Assembly: GCF_040954645.1 (NCBI RefSeq)
Contig: NC_092808.1
Span: forward strand, 119,266,049 to 119,330,048
Source: Diabrotica undecimpunctata
Taxonomy: Eukaryota; Arthropoda; Insecta; Coleoptera; Chrysomelidae
DNA: 64,000 nucleotides
Reading direction: 5' to 3'
Each line of letters opens with the position of its first letter. Positions within the stretch are counted from its first letter, which is position 1. Positions 46,803-57,651 of the stretch are shown here, one piece after another. Position numbers and translations under genes: made by a program. The notes under the pieces are model-generated. The model was given only the letters and a program-made list of their open reading frames with translations, was not told the origin of the DNA and did not search any database.

Positions 46803-47833
46803 TATGTTAACGGAAACATATTCATTATGTTACTTCTAAACAAATTCAATAATGCATAATATTCAATAAATATCTTTTATTGGTTTATGATAAAAGAAGT
46901 GGTGTCTCGGGTCCACTTACTTTGCCCGAATAAGGGTTAAACAAATAAATTACTGCGTATTTTAATAATATAATAATGATAATATTAATAACTATGCTGA
47001 TGCTGTTTTGTATTCTTTCTTTCTCTGCTTAAAATGTGCATCGTGGTGATTTTTTTAATTACTATTAGAAAAGGCAAAAAAAGTAATTGTTAACCTCGAC
47101 TGGTAACATCCGTAAATATCAGGTGAATTCCATTTAATTTCAAAGCCGTGCAACGCGATCGTTTTTGAGTAGAAACCCGGGTTCACCACCAAATCGTAGA
47201 CGTTCAAAAGTAATTATCCCACTAATTGAAAATTATTCCACCTTAATTGGCAAAATTACTCACCTAAGCATCGGGGAACAGTATCTAATGGTTCGGCTGT
47301 AACTAAGCCGTATCAATTCTTGTCTCAAGTGCCGCCAGAAGTGTGCGTAAGCACTTTCGGTACAGACTCAACATCTGCTGATACCGTAGGAATCTGTAAT
47401 AGTAATTTAATCCTTGCTCCGCTCATACTTTATGCGAAAGGGTTGACTTCGATATTGGCAAGTCATATATTTCATTTCGGGTAGCCACAGAAGATACGAG
47501 GGTTAGACCTTTTTGTGAGACTAGAAATTCCGATTCGGATTGTGTATTTCATGGAAAAGTGTTATTGGTGTGTCTGAATCGAAAGTATTTTCATTTCCCT
47601 TTTGGCATGTTATTTTAGATAATAGTCAAAGATGATATTTAGTTCCCTTAGTTTACTAGTTTTATGAACATGTTACGTACCTGCTTATATTTTTATTAGA
47701 TTATAAAATACAAGTACTACAATACAAAATATTTTTCTGATATTTATAGTAATTTGTCATATATTTGGCCATATTTTTCGAGATAAGGTTTTGTGCTAGT
47801 AAATAAAAAAGAATATTTCGTCGGTATACTGCG
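46803..47833. other. No gene recognised
   Basis: Moderately AT-rich DNA. 47090-47480 is less AT-rich and repeat-free by eye, so it could be unique host sequence, but no open frame supports a gene. Confidence 0.4.
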
Positions 47834-48299
47834 AAAACCAGATAAATGACAAATTTTAAAATATTGAGTTAAGTATACCAAAATTCTCAGCTTTTTCCAC
47901 TCTACATACAGGTAAAACCCAATAAATGATACGACTTACCATTCAGCAGATAATTTGTGTAATAAACAAATAAGTTACACCTAATCAACTTTTCATTTTC
48001 AAATAAAACAATATATCGCTACTTACTTCCATAAAATTAAAGTTCTGTTGCATGTAAAACAAAGTAAGCCCACATATATTATTATGCCGGACAAAAATAT
48101 ATTTCTACTACTGCAAACCGTATTCAGTAAAAAGGTGATAAGTGTCATTAATACATTTTACGTGTATGATTTATTAAATTTTCTCTTTCATATCGACTAG
48201 TAAAAACCTTTAAGTACACTTACTTCATTCTACCTGAAAACGGGTTGAGTTAAAATTTAGAAATGGTTACTAAGCTAAACCCATAAATGATCTTTATAA

Positions 48300-50458
48300 C
48301 ACATACACAGATAGAATAACTGAAGACAGCAGTTCAATTATTGATGATTCTGAGAACAATATAGTTTCAATGATGGAATCCATTTTTGATAGTGACTTTT
48401 CAGATGTAGACCCCACATATCAGCCAAGTGAAGAGGGATCGCTCTCTCTAGGAAGTCTATATGATTTACACACAGCTGTCTTTGATAGCCTAAATGATGA
48501 GAAAAAAGATACTGAAATAGGTGCACCCACGAACAATTTAGTGTCAACTGAAATAGCTAGTTGGATATTAAATCTACTTCTTGACAAAGTATGGAAAGAC
48601 GTACGTCCACTAAAACGTTGGAGAAAAGTTAACCCCAAAGATTGGGTAATAAAGGTCGCAAAAAGGAGGCGTGCTGAGGGTTTGCCTTATGAGATAAAAA
48701 AAATATCATAGACCAGCAAAATTGCCAAAACCAGTTAATTGTTCAGAGTGCTTTTACAAATGTGCCAGTTATTTCAGCGAAGATTACAGACAAAGACTAT
48801 GTCGTGAATATTGAAAGTTAGAAACTGAAACATTTTCTTATTGCCCGTATTAAAACGGAGCCACCAAAGAGAGTCGTTGCAGTTCGTTGAAGTTTAAAAA
48901 ACCACGTGCATTTTCCAAAAAGTGTTACTTTTCTTTGAATGGTCAAGACATACAGGTATGTGAGAAATTTTTTTGTAAGACACTTTGTATATCAGCGTCG
49001 TTAATACAGGATGTTGTAAGAAAAACTGATATTCTAGGCTGTTATGCAGATACTTATCAAGTAATAATAAATATATAAAGTAATAAAACAAGCAGTAAAA
49101 CCCGAAAAATCGTGAAGGCTCATATTGAGTCTTTTCCAACCATGGGCCCACATTATATTCGCCAAAGTTCAAAGCGTAGATATTTGGACAAAAATTTAAG
49201 TATAAGAAAAATGTACCAACTTTTTATAAATGATTGTGAGCAGAAGAAACTGGAAGGTGTTAGCGAAATTACATATCAAAGAATATTTTCTAACGATTAT
49301 AATTTATGCTTTTTTGTTGCTAAAAAAAATTAATGTTTAGTTTGTAATACATATGATAGGGCTAATCCAATTGACAAATCGGATTTAGAAGACAGTTACA
49401 GAGAACATCAGAGAAGAAAAGAAGTATGTAATCTTAAAAAACAAAATGATAAGAAAAGATCTAATTAACAACGGGATTTTGTTTCAATTACTTTCGATCT
49501 ACCGGCCGTACTACAGATTCCAAGTGGATTGACTGGAAAACTACATTATTCTCGAAAATTATGTGTCTACAATTTGTGTGTATATGAAGCCGCTTTAAAA
49601 AATGCAGCTTACTGTTTTGACTGGTCAGAAATTAACGGTAGACAAGGAAGTTCTAAAATAGGAAGCATTATACTCCACTACTTATCAAAATATGTTCCAG
49701 AATATGTAAGTGAAATAAGTTTATTTTCTGATACCTGCAGAAGACAGAATCGTAATCAGCATATTGCAGCCTTACTATTATGGGATGTTCAAAACATAGA
49801 CCATTTAAATATTATTGAACACAAATTTTTAGAGTCTAGACATTCCTATATGGAAGTTGACTCTATGCAGAGTAATATCGAAACCGCTAAAAAACACAGA
49901 TCTATCTATGTGATGCCAGATTACTTGTCTGTTTTTCAAAATGCAAGAGGAACTAAAAATATCAAGGTTGATGATAAAAAAGTATGTATAGAACCATACA
50001 AATGTAAAGAAGTTAAATACTACGACTTTTATGATTTAAAAAATTTGTCACACACTTTAATTAAAAACCGGACAAAAGACCAAAACAGCGAAAAAATAAT
50101 GTGGTTGAAGATATAAATAATAAGATGCGTGAAAGGAGGGACAAACAGAATCTATTTTAATTATGGCATGTCAACAAGCTTTAATTATTCCCTTACTGAT
50201 ACTGCACGGCAGTCAAAAAGAAAAAAACACGCCAAGTTATCAACTAATACAAGCAATCTTGAAGAACTTAAACGACTTTATGATGCACATTTGCCAATTA
50301 GCATAGCAAAAAAAAGAGATTTGGTACAGCTATGGGATAAGGGAGTGATACCAGAGGAATATCACGGGTGATATCGTAATTTGAAAACGGGAAATCATGT
50401 AACAGACATCTTGCCAGAGCCTACTTTCAGTGACGAATCGGACGAGGAAGCCTCATAA
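48300..50458 (+). pseudogene. Transposon-like protein of the insect SDTCGGQN type (unassigned)
   Basis: An acidic N terminus (IFDSDFSDVDPTYQPSEEGS) is followed by a helical region (LDKVWKDVRPLKRWRKVNPK). After shifts comes KKCYFSLNGQDIQVCEKFF, HIESFPTMGPHYIRQSSKRR, then CLVCNTYDRANP (a CX2C pair). The central block 49529-50116 is open: LHYSRKLCVYNLCVYEAALK, EINGRQGSSKIGSIILHYL, ISLFSDTCRRQNRNQHIAAL and FLESRHSYMEVDSMQSNIE. The tail (50129-50458) ends LVQLWDKGVIPEEYHG and an acidic FSDESDEEAS. I know the pattern from many insect uncharacterised proteins (DUF7869-like), usually with SDTCGGQN; here GG is RR. The Asp of SDTC, the Asp of FDLPAVL and the HS/D of RHSYMEVD are candidate catalytic residues, but that is inference. 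About six shifts or stops. Confidence 0.6.
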
Positions 50459-50635
50459 TAATAATATTGTTATTATTATATTCGAAATAAATTTGATTTT
50501 TTCTATAAAACTGCCTATCATTCATATAAATAATAACTATAACTACACACAGATGTTAACAACATTTTCAGGGAAAACCAGTTAAATGTCATAAATATCG
50601 ACTAATACCTTAAAACATTGCTATTACCTAGTAAA

Positions 50636-50899
50636 ATCATTTACCTGGTTTTACCTGTAAATCTAAATAAATCAATTACTCTTCAAATAACATATTTAAC
50701 ACAAATATAATAAACCAAGTATAATATTTTCCAGTTTTGTGATCGAGATATTAGACGAGATATTAGATCGAGATATCGAGATATTATCTCGATCACAAAA
50801 CTGGAAAATATTATACTTGGTTTATTATATTTGTGTTAAATATGTTATTTGAAGAGTAATTGATTTATTTAGATTTACAGGTAAAACCAGGTAAATGAT
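50636..50899. repeat. Perfect palindrome: 115-bp arms, 34-bp spacer
   Basis: 50636-50750 is the exact reverse complement of 50785-50899. The arms carry the ATCATTTACCTGGTTTTACC motif of the surrounding transposon-like unit at their outer ends. The spacer is a run of GATATTAGA/GATATCGAGA pieces. Either a very recent inverted duplication or an assembly fold-back. Confidence 0.95.
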
Positions 50900-51101
50900 A
50901 GCATTTCCAACTTAAATTTAGGATTAGTCAGATAGGTGCCTTAACTTTTTCAAACTAATGATAGAATATCATTTCAGATATATGCATCTTTCACTAGAAT
51001 ACCTAATATCAAAAACAGGCTGACTGCTTAATTCACAATAAAAAACTAAACTTTAAAAACGTTTTTTCTCGATTTCGGTATCCCGACATTTACCTGGTTT
51101 T

Positions 51102-52255
51102 TTTTTAGAAAGAGGCAAAAACCTAGTTGTTTACAATATCGTTGATTTCTTAAAATAATAAGGTAGGGATTTTTAGGAAAGTGGTATGGTAAGGATGAAT
51201 ATTGTGTGATGGGAAAACGATGAGAGGAGAATAGAGAGTCGATGTAAAATTGAACAAGAAAGTTTTGATCATTGTGTTTTTACTATCCATAACATGCAGT
51301 ACAGTTAAAAGCAGTGTTACAAGTTGTTTTTTGTGTAGTTAATCGGTGATAACAGAATCGTGGAAGGAGAAAAGAGACCAAGTCGAGAATTTCAAACTCC
51401 TTGTGTCCGAAGAGGATTTCTGTGAGTAAAGAAAAGAAGTATTTTATAAAATTTGCATGAGGCACCAAGTCGAGAAATCCTTGAACCTAAAGATTATTGG
51501 TCTTATTTTGAACGAGATTTAATTTGTGGAGAGAATCCGAACGAGAGCTGTTTTGAAACATTATGGAAGAAGAAAGCCAATTTATAGAATCAGATTAACA
51601 CGTTTGTTTGAGAATTTAAACAGTTTGTGATAACACAGTCAAGGAGAATAGTTGTTCGTCGGAAAACGTCGCAGAATGTCGTCAAAGTATTTAGGACATA
51701 AGAGTTGTGTTGATATTGCATACCACATTTGTTTTTAAAAGACATAATAAAGTTGTTATTATTGGGACATAAATTATTTATCTATAAATTATTGGAGTTA
51801 TAAAGTTACTGTTTTAAATATATAGTAGAATTCATCCATCAGAATAAATTAATTTGAAAGTAAAATTATCATCAGGATATTTGTATAGAATTAAAATTTG
51901 TTTTTCTTTAAAAATTAATAATTAGAGCAAATTTTACATTAATTTAAATAAATTTGATTCAAAAAGAAGATAACAAAATTAAAGATATTTTTTTTTGGCA
52001 GCTAGATCAGAAAATTTGTACATGATAAAAGTTAAAACAAGCCACGAAATAAAGGAAATTGTGTTAAAATAAAGTGCTAAAATAGAGACTTTGTCAATTT
52101 TAGATTTATGCTTGAACTGGGACTTTCTAAATTATGGAAATCAATAGATTTAAGAATAGTTTGTAAATAATAGGTTGCATTGAAATATGATATCTACCTG
52201 CGTTTTCAGGGATTCATTTCTGTTATTTGAAAAGTGGCCATTAACGGTAAAGGAG
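51102..52255. other. No gene recognised; possible unknown repeat
   Basis: The motif ACCAAGTCGAGAA occurs twice (51369 and 51465), with CCTTG and CGAA(C)GAG sequences near each copy, which suggests a local duplication. The style resembles 53096-53400 beyond the LINE, so the LINE may have inserted into one larger unidentified element. Confidence 0.35.
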
Positions 52256-53095
52256 AAAGTAGAAAGTTATTAACGAAATCAGCATAGACAACATCAGACA
52301 TGCTGATGATACCGTCTTAATAGCAAACAACGCAAACAAGAACTACAAAATATAATAAATGCGGTAGTTCACCACAGCGAAATGTTCGGTTTACATCTAA
52401 ACGTTTCCAAAACTAAAATTTTAGTATTTTCAAAGACACCAATAAACGTACAGGTGTATGATAAGGGTCAAATAATAGAACAGGTAAATTCCATAAAATA
52501 TTTGGGAGCAAATATCAATAGTCAGTGTAATCCAAAAAAAAAAAAGAAATCCTATCAAGAATCGAACAAGCAATGAAAACATTCATGAGCATGAAAACAT
52601 TTTTTACGAGATCAGACCTTAGTCTACAGCTTAGAATCCGAACGATCAGATATTACGTTTTTTCTGTCTTACTGTATGGCTGTGAAAGTTGGACAATGGA
52701 CTCTGAAATAGAAAGAAAAAATAGATGCCTTTGAGATGTATATATACAGACGAATGTTAGGAATTCCATGGGTACGAAGAGTTACTAATGTTGAGGTACT
52801 TCGTCGCATGTGTAAACAAAAAGAATTACTAAGAATAATCAAAGAGAGGATAATGCAATACTTAGGTCATGTGTTGAGAGGCCAAAGATAGGAATTACTT
52901 CAAGTTATACTGGAAGGAAAAGTACAGGGCAAAATATCAGTAGGAACACGCCAGAACTCGTGGCTGAAAGACCTAAGAAGATGGTTGGACCGCTCATCCG
53001 CAGAAATCTTTGGCGCAGCAATTTCCAAAACTACAATTGCCATTTGGATCGCCAACCTTCAGAAGGAGACGGCGCCATGAGAAGAAGAATAGTTA
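52256..53095 (+). pseudogene. LINE RT C-terminal half
   Basis: It starts abruptly within RT: VINEISIDNIRHADDTVLIA (YADD changed to HADD). It then reads MFGLHLNVSKTKILVFSKTP, INSIKYLG-like NSIKYLGANINSQ, LLYGCES-like VLLYGCESWTMDSE, RRMLGIPWVRRVTNVEVLRR, MQYLGHVLRGQ, GKISVGTRQNSWLKDLRRWL and ends IANLQKETAP before a GAAGAAGAA tail at 53078-53090. Frame changes at 52340, 52545 and 52720 are evident. It belongs to the same family as 54996, 62045 and 33906. Confidence 0.8.
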
Positions 53096-53885
53096 CAATA
53101 AACATTTTTAGGAGTTTGTCGACAGTTTTGTTTTTATAAACAGAACTCGGGAAGTTTGTTGGATAGGGAACTAATTAAGGTAAATCCTTTGAGAAAAATA
53201 CAGAGGCAAATTGTGAAAACGAGGCATTGATTACTATATTTAATTTGAATTGTTTTGTGGTTAATTGTATATACAACAGAGTAATTTAGGAAAACATTTA
53301 TTTATAAGATATTTATTTAGTGTATGAAAATCTACAAAGGTATTTAGTCATTACATTTTGAATTTATTGCACCAATTGATTTCTTTTATTTATTTCCTTC
53401 TACGGTAAACAACCCGATTGTTGGCACTAGCCCAGTTTTTTAAATAATAAAGGATCGAATCGATTCACTGTAAGTACTTACTTCCACTTTTATAATGATC
53501 TGGCAGCATTTATTATCTATGATAGAGCGTAGAATACTATAATAGTCAATATTCCGCCAACTATTCGAGAGTGAAGGTTAGACTTTAAGTTATCCTTACA
53601 TTTTACCTGATTTTAGTAAGGCATCATCGGTGCTAGAGGTAAGTTTATATTTGCAATATTGGCTATGATAACTAGAATGATATATCAGGTTAATCTCTAG
53701 AATACATTGTACCGTTTTCTTGTTTTTATGCTTATTTACTACACAAGCATAATTATTTTTGTTCATGCCAAAAATTGGATGTCATATTATAGCAAATGCT
53801 AGTGATTGGCAGTACTAAAAATAATTAGGTAGCCGAGTTATTTATTTACATTTAGTGATTGGCACCTTTAACTTCAGGAAGAAAA
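53096..53885. other. No gene recognised
   Basis: AT-rich. TAGTGATTGGCA occurs at 53791 and 53856. The last part probably holds the 5' noncoding end of the pogo-like element, but no TIR pair was found. Confidence 0.35.
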
Positions 53886-53889
53886 AAAT

Positions 53890-54995
53890 GCGTAAAGTAC
53901 AAAAGAAAAGCAAATAGACAAAAAAATATAATGAATAAATTCTTCAAGAAGCTTTACGGGAAATAATTAATGGCATGCCAAAGACGACGGCAGCAGTTAA
54001 ATATGGGATACCCAGAGGTACTCTGCAATTTAGACGAAGCGAAAAATTTTAGAAAGTAGCACATGGTCCAAATACTTATTGAAGCCTTTTAGAAGAAACT
54101 GTATTAAAAAAATGGGTAGTAGATTGTCACAGAAAAGGGTTTCCGAAAATAAAAGAGGGCATCCAAGCTTCTGTTAAGTCATTTTTGGATCAGAACCCCC
54201 GACCAAATTCAGTTAAAAACAATCTTCCTGGGGATCATTGGTATAAATCGTTTTTAAGAAGACACCCTAATTTAACAAATACAATTACTGAATGCTTTAA
54301 ACAATGACAGTGGAAACGTGTCAGAAAATGATATCAGAAAGTGGTTTAATAATGTACATGAATATTTAATGGAAAAGTACTATTTTGACCTTCTTTCTAA
54401 TCCTAGCACACCTAGAGTTTACAACAGAGATGAAACTTATTTTACCCTTTGTCCGAAAGAACATAGGGTTCTTGCACCAAAAGCTGCCAAAAATGTTTAT
54501 CAGATAGAGCAAGGCCCATCGAAAACAAATATTACCGGCATGTTCACATTTTCTGCTGCGGGAGTTACAACGCCACCGATGATCGTTTATGCTTATAAAA
54601 TATTACCCAAAAGAATCGTAGAAGGTGTTCTAGATGGGTGGGGTATTGCTACTAGTGAAAAAGGTTGGATGCAAGCAGATGTTTTTTATGATTATATAGC
54701 TGATATTATATCCTTATTTAGTAAAACAACATGTTACATTTCCAATTATAATGTTTGTAGATGGGCACAAAACACATTTAACATACCAACTAAGTCAACT
54801 ATGTACAGAACTCGAAGTAATCTTAGTGGCATTATATCCAAATGCCATTAGAATTCTTCAACCCGCCGAAGTCTCTAGTTTCAAGTTCAAGTCACTTAAA
54901 AATGCGTGGAAACGAGCTTTGTTGAATTTGGACAAATGGACAAAATCCATTTGAACAACTAAGAGTAACTTTGCTTCCATTTTAAAAGAAGCTGT
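53890..54995 (+). pseudogene. Pogo/Tigger-type transposase, first part
   Basis: ATG at 53889 opens MRKVQKKSK. After a stop, the helix-turn-helix block reads LQEALREIINGMPKTTAAV and KYGIPRGTLQFR, then KGFPKIKEGIQASVKSFL and GDHWYKSFLRRHPNL (CENP-B-type DNA-binding arrangement). The DDE domain follows in the frame 54318-54851: RVYNRDETYFTLCPKEHRVL (first Asp), TNITGMFTFSAAGVTTPPMI and GWMQADVFYDYIADI. After a frame change at about 54750, MFVDGHKTHLTYQLSQLC (second Asp), VALYPNAIRILQPAEVSSFK (the usual PAD is PAE) and LKNAWKRALLNLDK follow. The frame is broken at 54996 by a LINE insertion. Confidence 0.88.
54986..54995 (+). repeat. LINE target-site duplication, left copy
   Basis: AAGAAGCTGT, repeated at 55561-55570. 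Confidence 0.8.
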
Positions 54996-55560
54996 CTTCT
55001 TCTTTAGGTACCGTCTCCTCTAAGGAGGTTGGTAATCATCACAGCTATTTTCACTTTTGAGATTGCAGCTCTGAACAAGTCGACGAAACTGCAATTATAC
55101 CACTTTCTCAGATTGTTGAGCCAGGAGATGCGTCTTCTCCCAATACTTCGTTTTCCCTGTATTTTTCGCTGCATTATGGTTTGTAGCAACACATATTTAT
55201 CCCCTCTCACAACGTGGCTGAGATATTGTAACTTTTTTATATTAATCGTATTCATGATTTCCATTTCCTTTGTCATCTTTCTGATGACCTCAACATTTGT
55301 TATTCGGTCTACCCAACTTATTTTTAATATTCTTCAGTAGGTCCACATCTCGAATGCTTCAAGTCGATCGCTCACCTCTTTCTTTAAGATCCATACAGCA
55401 GCACCGAAAACACATATGAACGTAATATTCTTATTTTGAGTTGGAAACTAAGGTCTCTACTGCATAATACTTTTCTCATCTTATTAAATGTTGCTCTAGC
55501 TTGTCCAATTATCATTTTTATTTCTTCTGTATACTCGTTATTTTCATTATTAATTGTACC
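54996..55560 (-). pseudogene. LINE C-terminal copy inserted in the pogo transposase
   Basis: Minus strand from 55560: LGTINNENNEYTEEIKMIIG, QARATFNKMRKVLCSRDL, AVWILKKEVSDRLEAFEMW, RILKISWVDRITNVEVIRK, then in the frame 55004-55276 INIKKLQYLSHVVRGDKYVL, GKRSIGRRRISWLNNLRKWY and VMITNLLRGDGT with a short GAAGAAG tail. Only the RT thumb and C terminus are present (strong 5' truncation). A 10-bp duplication flanks it. It belongs to the same family as 52256 and 62045. Confidence 0.88.
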
Positions 55561-55570
55561 AAGAAGCTGT
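55561..55570 (+). repeat. LINE target-site duplication, right copy
   Basis: AAGAAGCTGT, identical to 54986-54995. Confidence 0.8.
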
Positions 55571-55957
55571 AGATACTCTTATACCATCAACTATCTTAAG
55601 GGTTTTAGAGTGTGTAGTCTCTGACCTTGGAACGTGGATACTATTGACTACAGCAAATGCCTAGGCAAAAAATTTACCGTAGAATCAATCAACTTGATCG
55701 ATTTTTGCAACATGCAATTAAGATACTTTACAGCTCTTAAAAGAAGCCAGAAAAATGGAAACTCTGATAACACTAGCAAAAGTTTCTGTGTACTACTTAA
55801 TCTATTTAACATTTTACATCCAAATAATCCAAATAATAAAGAAATCGACAATTCACAAATTGTAATAGATGAGATGTTTTTGGAAGATATGTCTGTAGTA
55901 GAAGAGAGAGCAGTGATGACTTTACCTTACGATATAGAATCTGTACCTGTTGTTTAG
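55561..55957 (+). pseudogene. Pogo/Tigger-type transposase, C-terminal part
   Basis: Removing the LINE and one duplicate rejoins the pogo frame as SILKEAV, then DTLIPSTIL. After a one-base shift it continues LKGFRVCSL, a stop, PWNVDTIDYSKCLGKKF and VESINLIDFCNMQLRYFTAL, ending at 55955. GFRxCGLxPWN..ID is a typical end of insect pogo-like transposases, followed by a variable acidic tail. Confidence 0.8.
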
Positions 55958-55959
55958 AA

Positions 55960-56775
55960 GTTGTAAGAAGATTACATTCAAGTAATTTCTCACCATTAAA
56001 GCATAATGGGGTGTTGCACCGTCTTGCTGAAACCAGACAGTTTCATGCGGTAGGGTCGGATCGATTGGATTGGGATATAAGTTAGCCAACTGAAGAAGAA
56101 CATCGTCTCTTAGCATGCTTAAATATTTTTCCGCTGTCAAATTACCATGTACAAATATAGGACCAATAATATGATCTCCTATAATACCTGCCCAAACATT
56201 CAACTTTTAAGGATACTGAGTGTGTGTCTCACTCATCCAATGAGGATTCTCCGGTGACCAATATCTACAGTTTTGTCGGTTTACCTCTCCGTTCAATGTA
56301 AATGTTGATTCATCAGAAAAAAGAATTGTGTCAAGAGCTATTTCATTTGTGTTTATTTTATCCATCATTCTACAATTTGGATCGTCTTCTGTTAGCTCCT
56401 GCACAAAAGTCAATTTATATGGATGAAGTTTATCTTCATAGAGACACATTAGGAGAGTTGTGTGACTCACATTATTTTGACGTGAAAATTGGACGTGAAC
56501 TTGTCGTTGGATTCTCTTCGATACTTAACAAAATATCCACTTTTACCTCATCTTCAATGAAGTTCGGTTTCCTTTTTAATGGTTTGACATGTCCAAGTTC
56601 TCTGAATTGTGCATAAATTTTAGACACAGTACCTTGTGCAATATTAGGCAACTAAGGATACCTCTGATTAAATAAGTTTGCTACTTTAACTTGACTTCTA
56701 CATATCTTCTTGTAACCGATCATAATTAAAATCTCAATTCGGTGGGTCTCAGTAAAATATTTTATTTTTATTTCT
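55960..56775 (-). pseudogene. Tc1/mariner-like transposase, 3' truncated
   Basis: Minus strand from 56760: FSETHRIEILIMIGYKK, RSQVKVANLFNQRYP, NIAQGTVSKIYAQFRELGHV (helix-turn-helix pair), VKVDILLSIEENPTTSS. Then, in the frame 56207-56470, DPNCRMMDKINTNEI, ILFSDESTFTLNGEVNRQNC (first catalytic Asp) and RYWSPENPHWMSE. After a shift, MNVWAGIIGDHIIGPIFVHG and VWFQQDGATPHYALMVRNYL (second Asp) follow. The sequence stops at about 55965, before the third catalytic residue, exactly where the pogo-like sequence ends. The 3' end was therefore lost at that junction. Confidence 0.85.
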
Positions 56776-57317
56776 GCAAGAAATTAGCTTTTAATTAGGA
56801 ATTTATTATTTTTATTTCAAATTTCAACACACCAACAACTGATTGATAACAATCCGCATTATTTACCGATTTATTTTAATTAGCAGGCTATCTAGACAGT
56901 TTTTACCTATTCATTACAAAAAATGTTACTAAACAGAAATTTTCCCCAATATACTGATACAGAGTAGAAGTGTATTGTCTGTATTTAGCTAATTTAAAAT
57001 AATACGATAATACCATAACACGTGATAAATTATTCATTTCAAAATTTCACCCTATATTATTCACTATAGACCCCACATGATATAGTTCGTTGAAATCAGG
57101 TTGTTAAGAATCTTTTAAAAACATAAAAATATACAGGGTGTTTCATTAAAAATAAGGATTATGGACTATGCCAGACTTGCGTGGATCAACCTGTACATTT
57201 AAATTTATGTTTAAAAAGCGCACATTTAAATTTAAAAGTTAACGTGTCCCAGAGTTTTTTATTTTTTTCTATAATAAGGACAAAAACAATTTTATTCCAT
57301 AAGTGGTTTCTATACTG
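56776..57317. other. No gene; small ACAGGGTGTTTC end sequence
   Basis: 57132-57146 reads TATACAGGGTGTTTC, a common end of small Tc1/mariner-related insect elements. The partner may be the similar TATATAGGGTGTTTGG at 57318, but the two are in the same orientation. Otherwise AT-rich and anonymous. Confidence 0.4.
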
Positions 57318-57353
57318 TATATAGGGTGTTTGGTAGGCCGATGTAAATTTTTT

Positions 57354-57500
57354 AAGGGATAATAGGGGACGCCATTTGCAAAATGTTTTGCTAATAATGT
57401 ATCGCTCAAACTGTTAAAGTTTCCGAAAAGTTAAATTTGTCAATATTCCACAACCGTCTATTTCACGTTTAAAAATTATCTAGGCGTACTACCTCCCTGT
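57354..57500 (+). repeat. Left terminal inverted repeat
   Basis: Inverted copy at 61194-61356, roughly 80-85 percent alike by eye. Confidence 0.8.
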
Positions 57501-57651
57501 TTTACGAATGGAATAAAAATGTAAAACTACACTGACTGACTAATTGTGTTTGGAGTTTATTGTGAGTTTTTTGTGCATTACGATTTTAAACTTTGTTTGA
57601 GTGAACAACCAGACTGTGTATCTGCATAACGTGATTTATGGATTAGTTGTG

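Larger units (their letters stand above)
47834..51101 (+). mobile_element. Putative DNA transposon of unclear superfamily
   Basis: A single broken protein-coding region (48300-50458) is bracketed by the motif AAAACCAGATAAATGAC at 47834-47850 and its inverted counterpart GACATTTACCTGGTTTT at 51085-51101. Related motifs lie inside both ends (47899-47925, 48267-48280, 50574-50590, 50637-50657, 50879-50897). This looks like a transposon with terminal and subterminal binding sites. I found no clear target duplication, so exact ends are uncertain. Confidence 0.5.

Noticed and set aside
47090..47480. Less AT-rich stretch as a possible host exon
   Set aside because: Stops in all frames within short distances and no splice-bounded frame.
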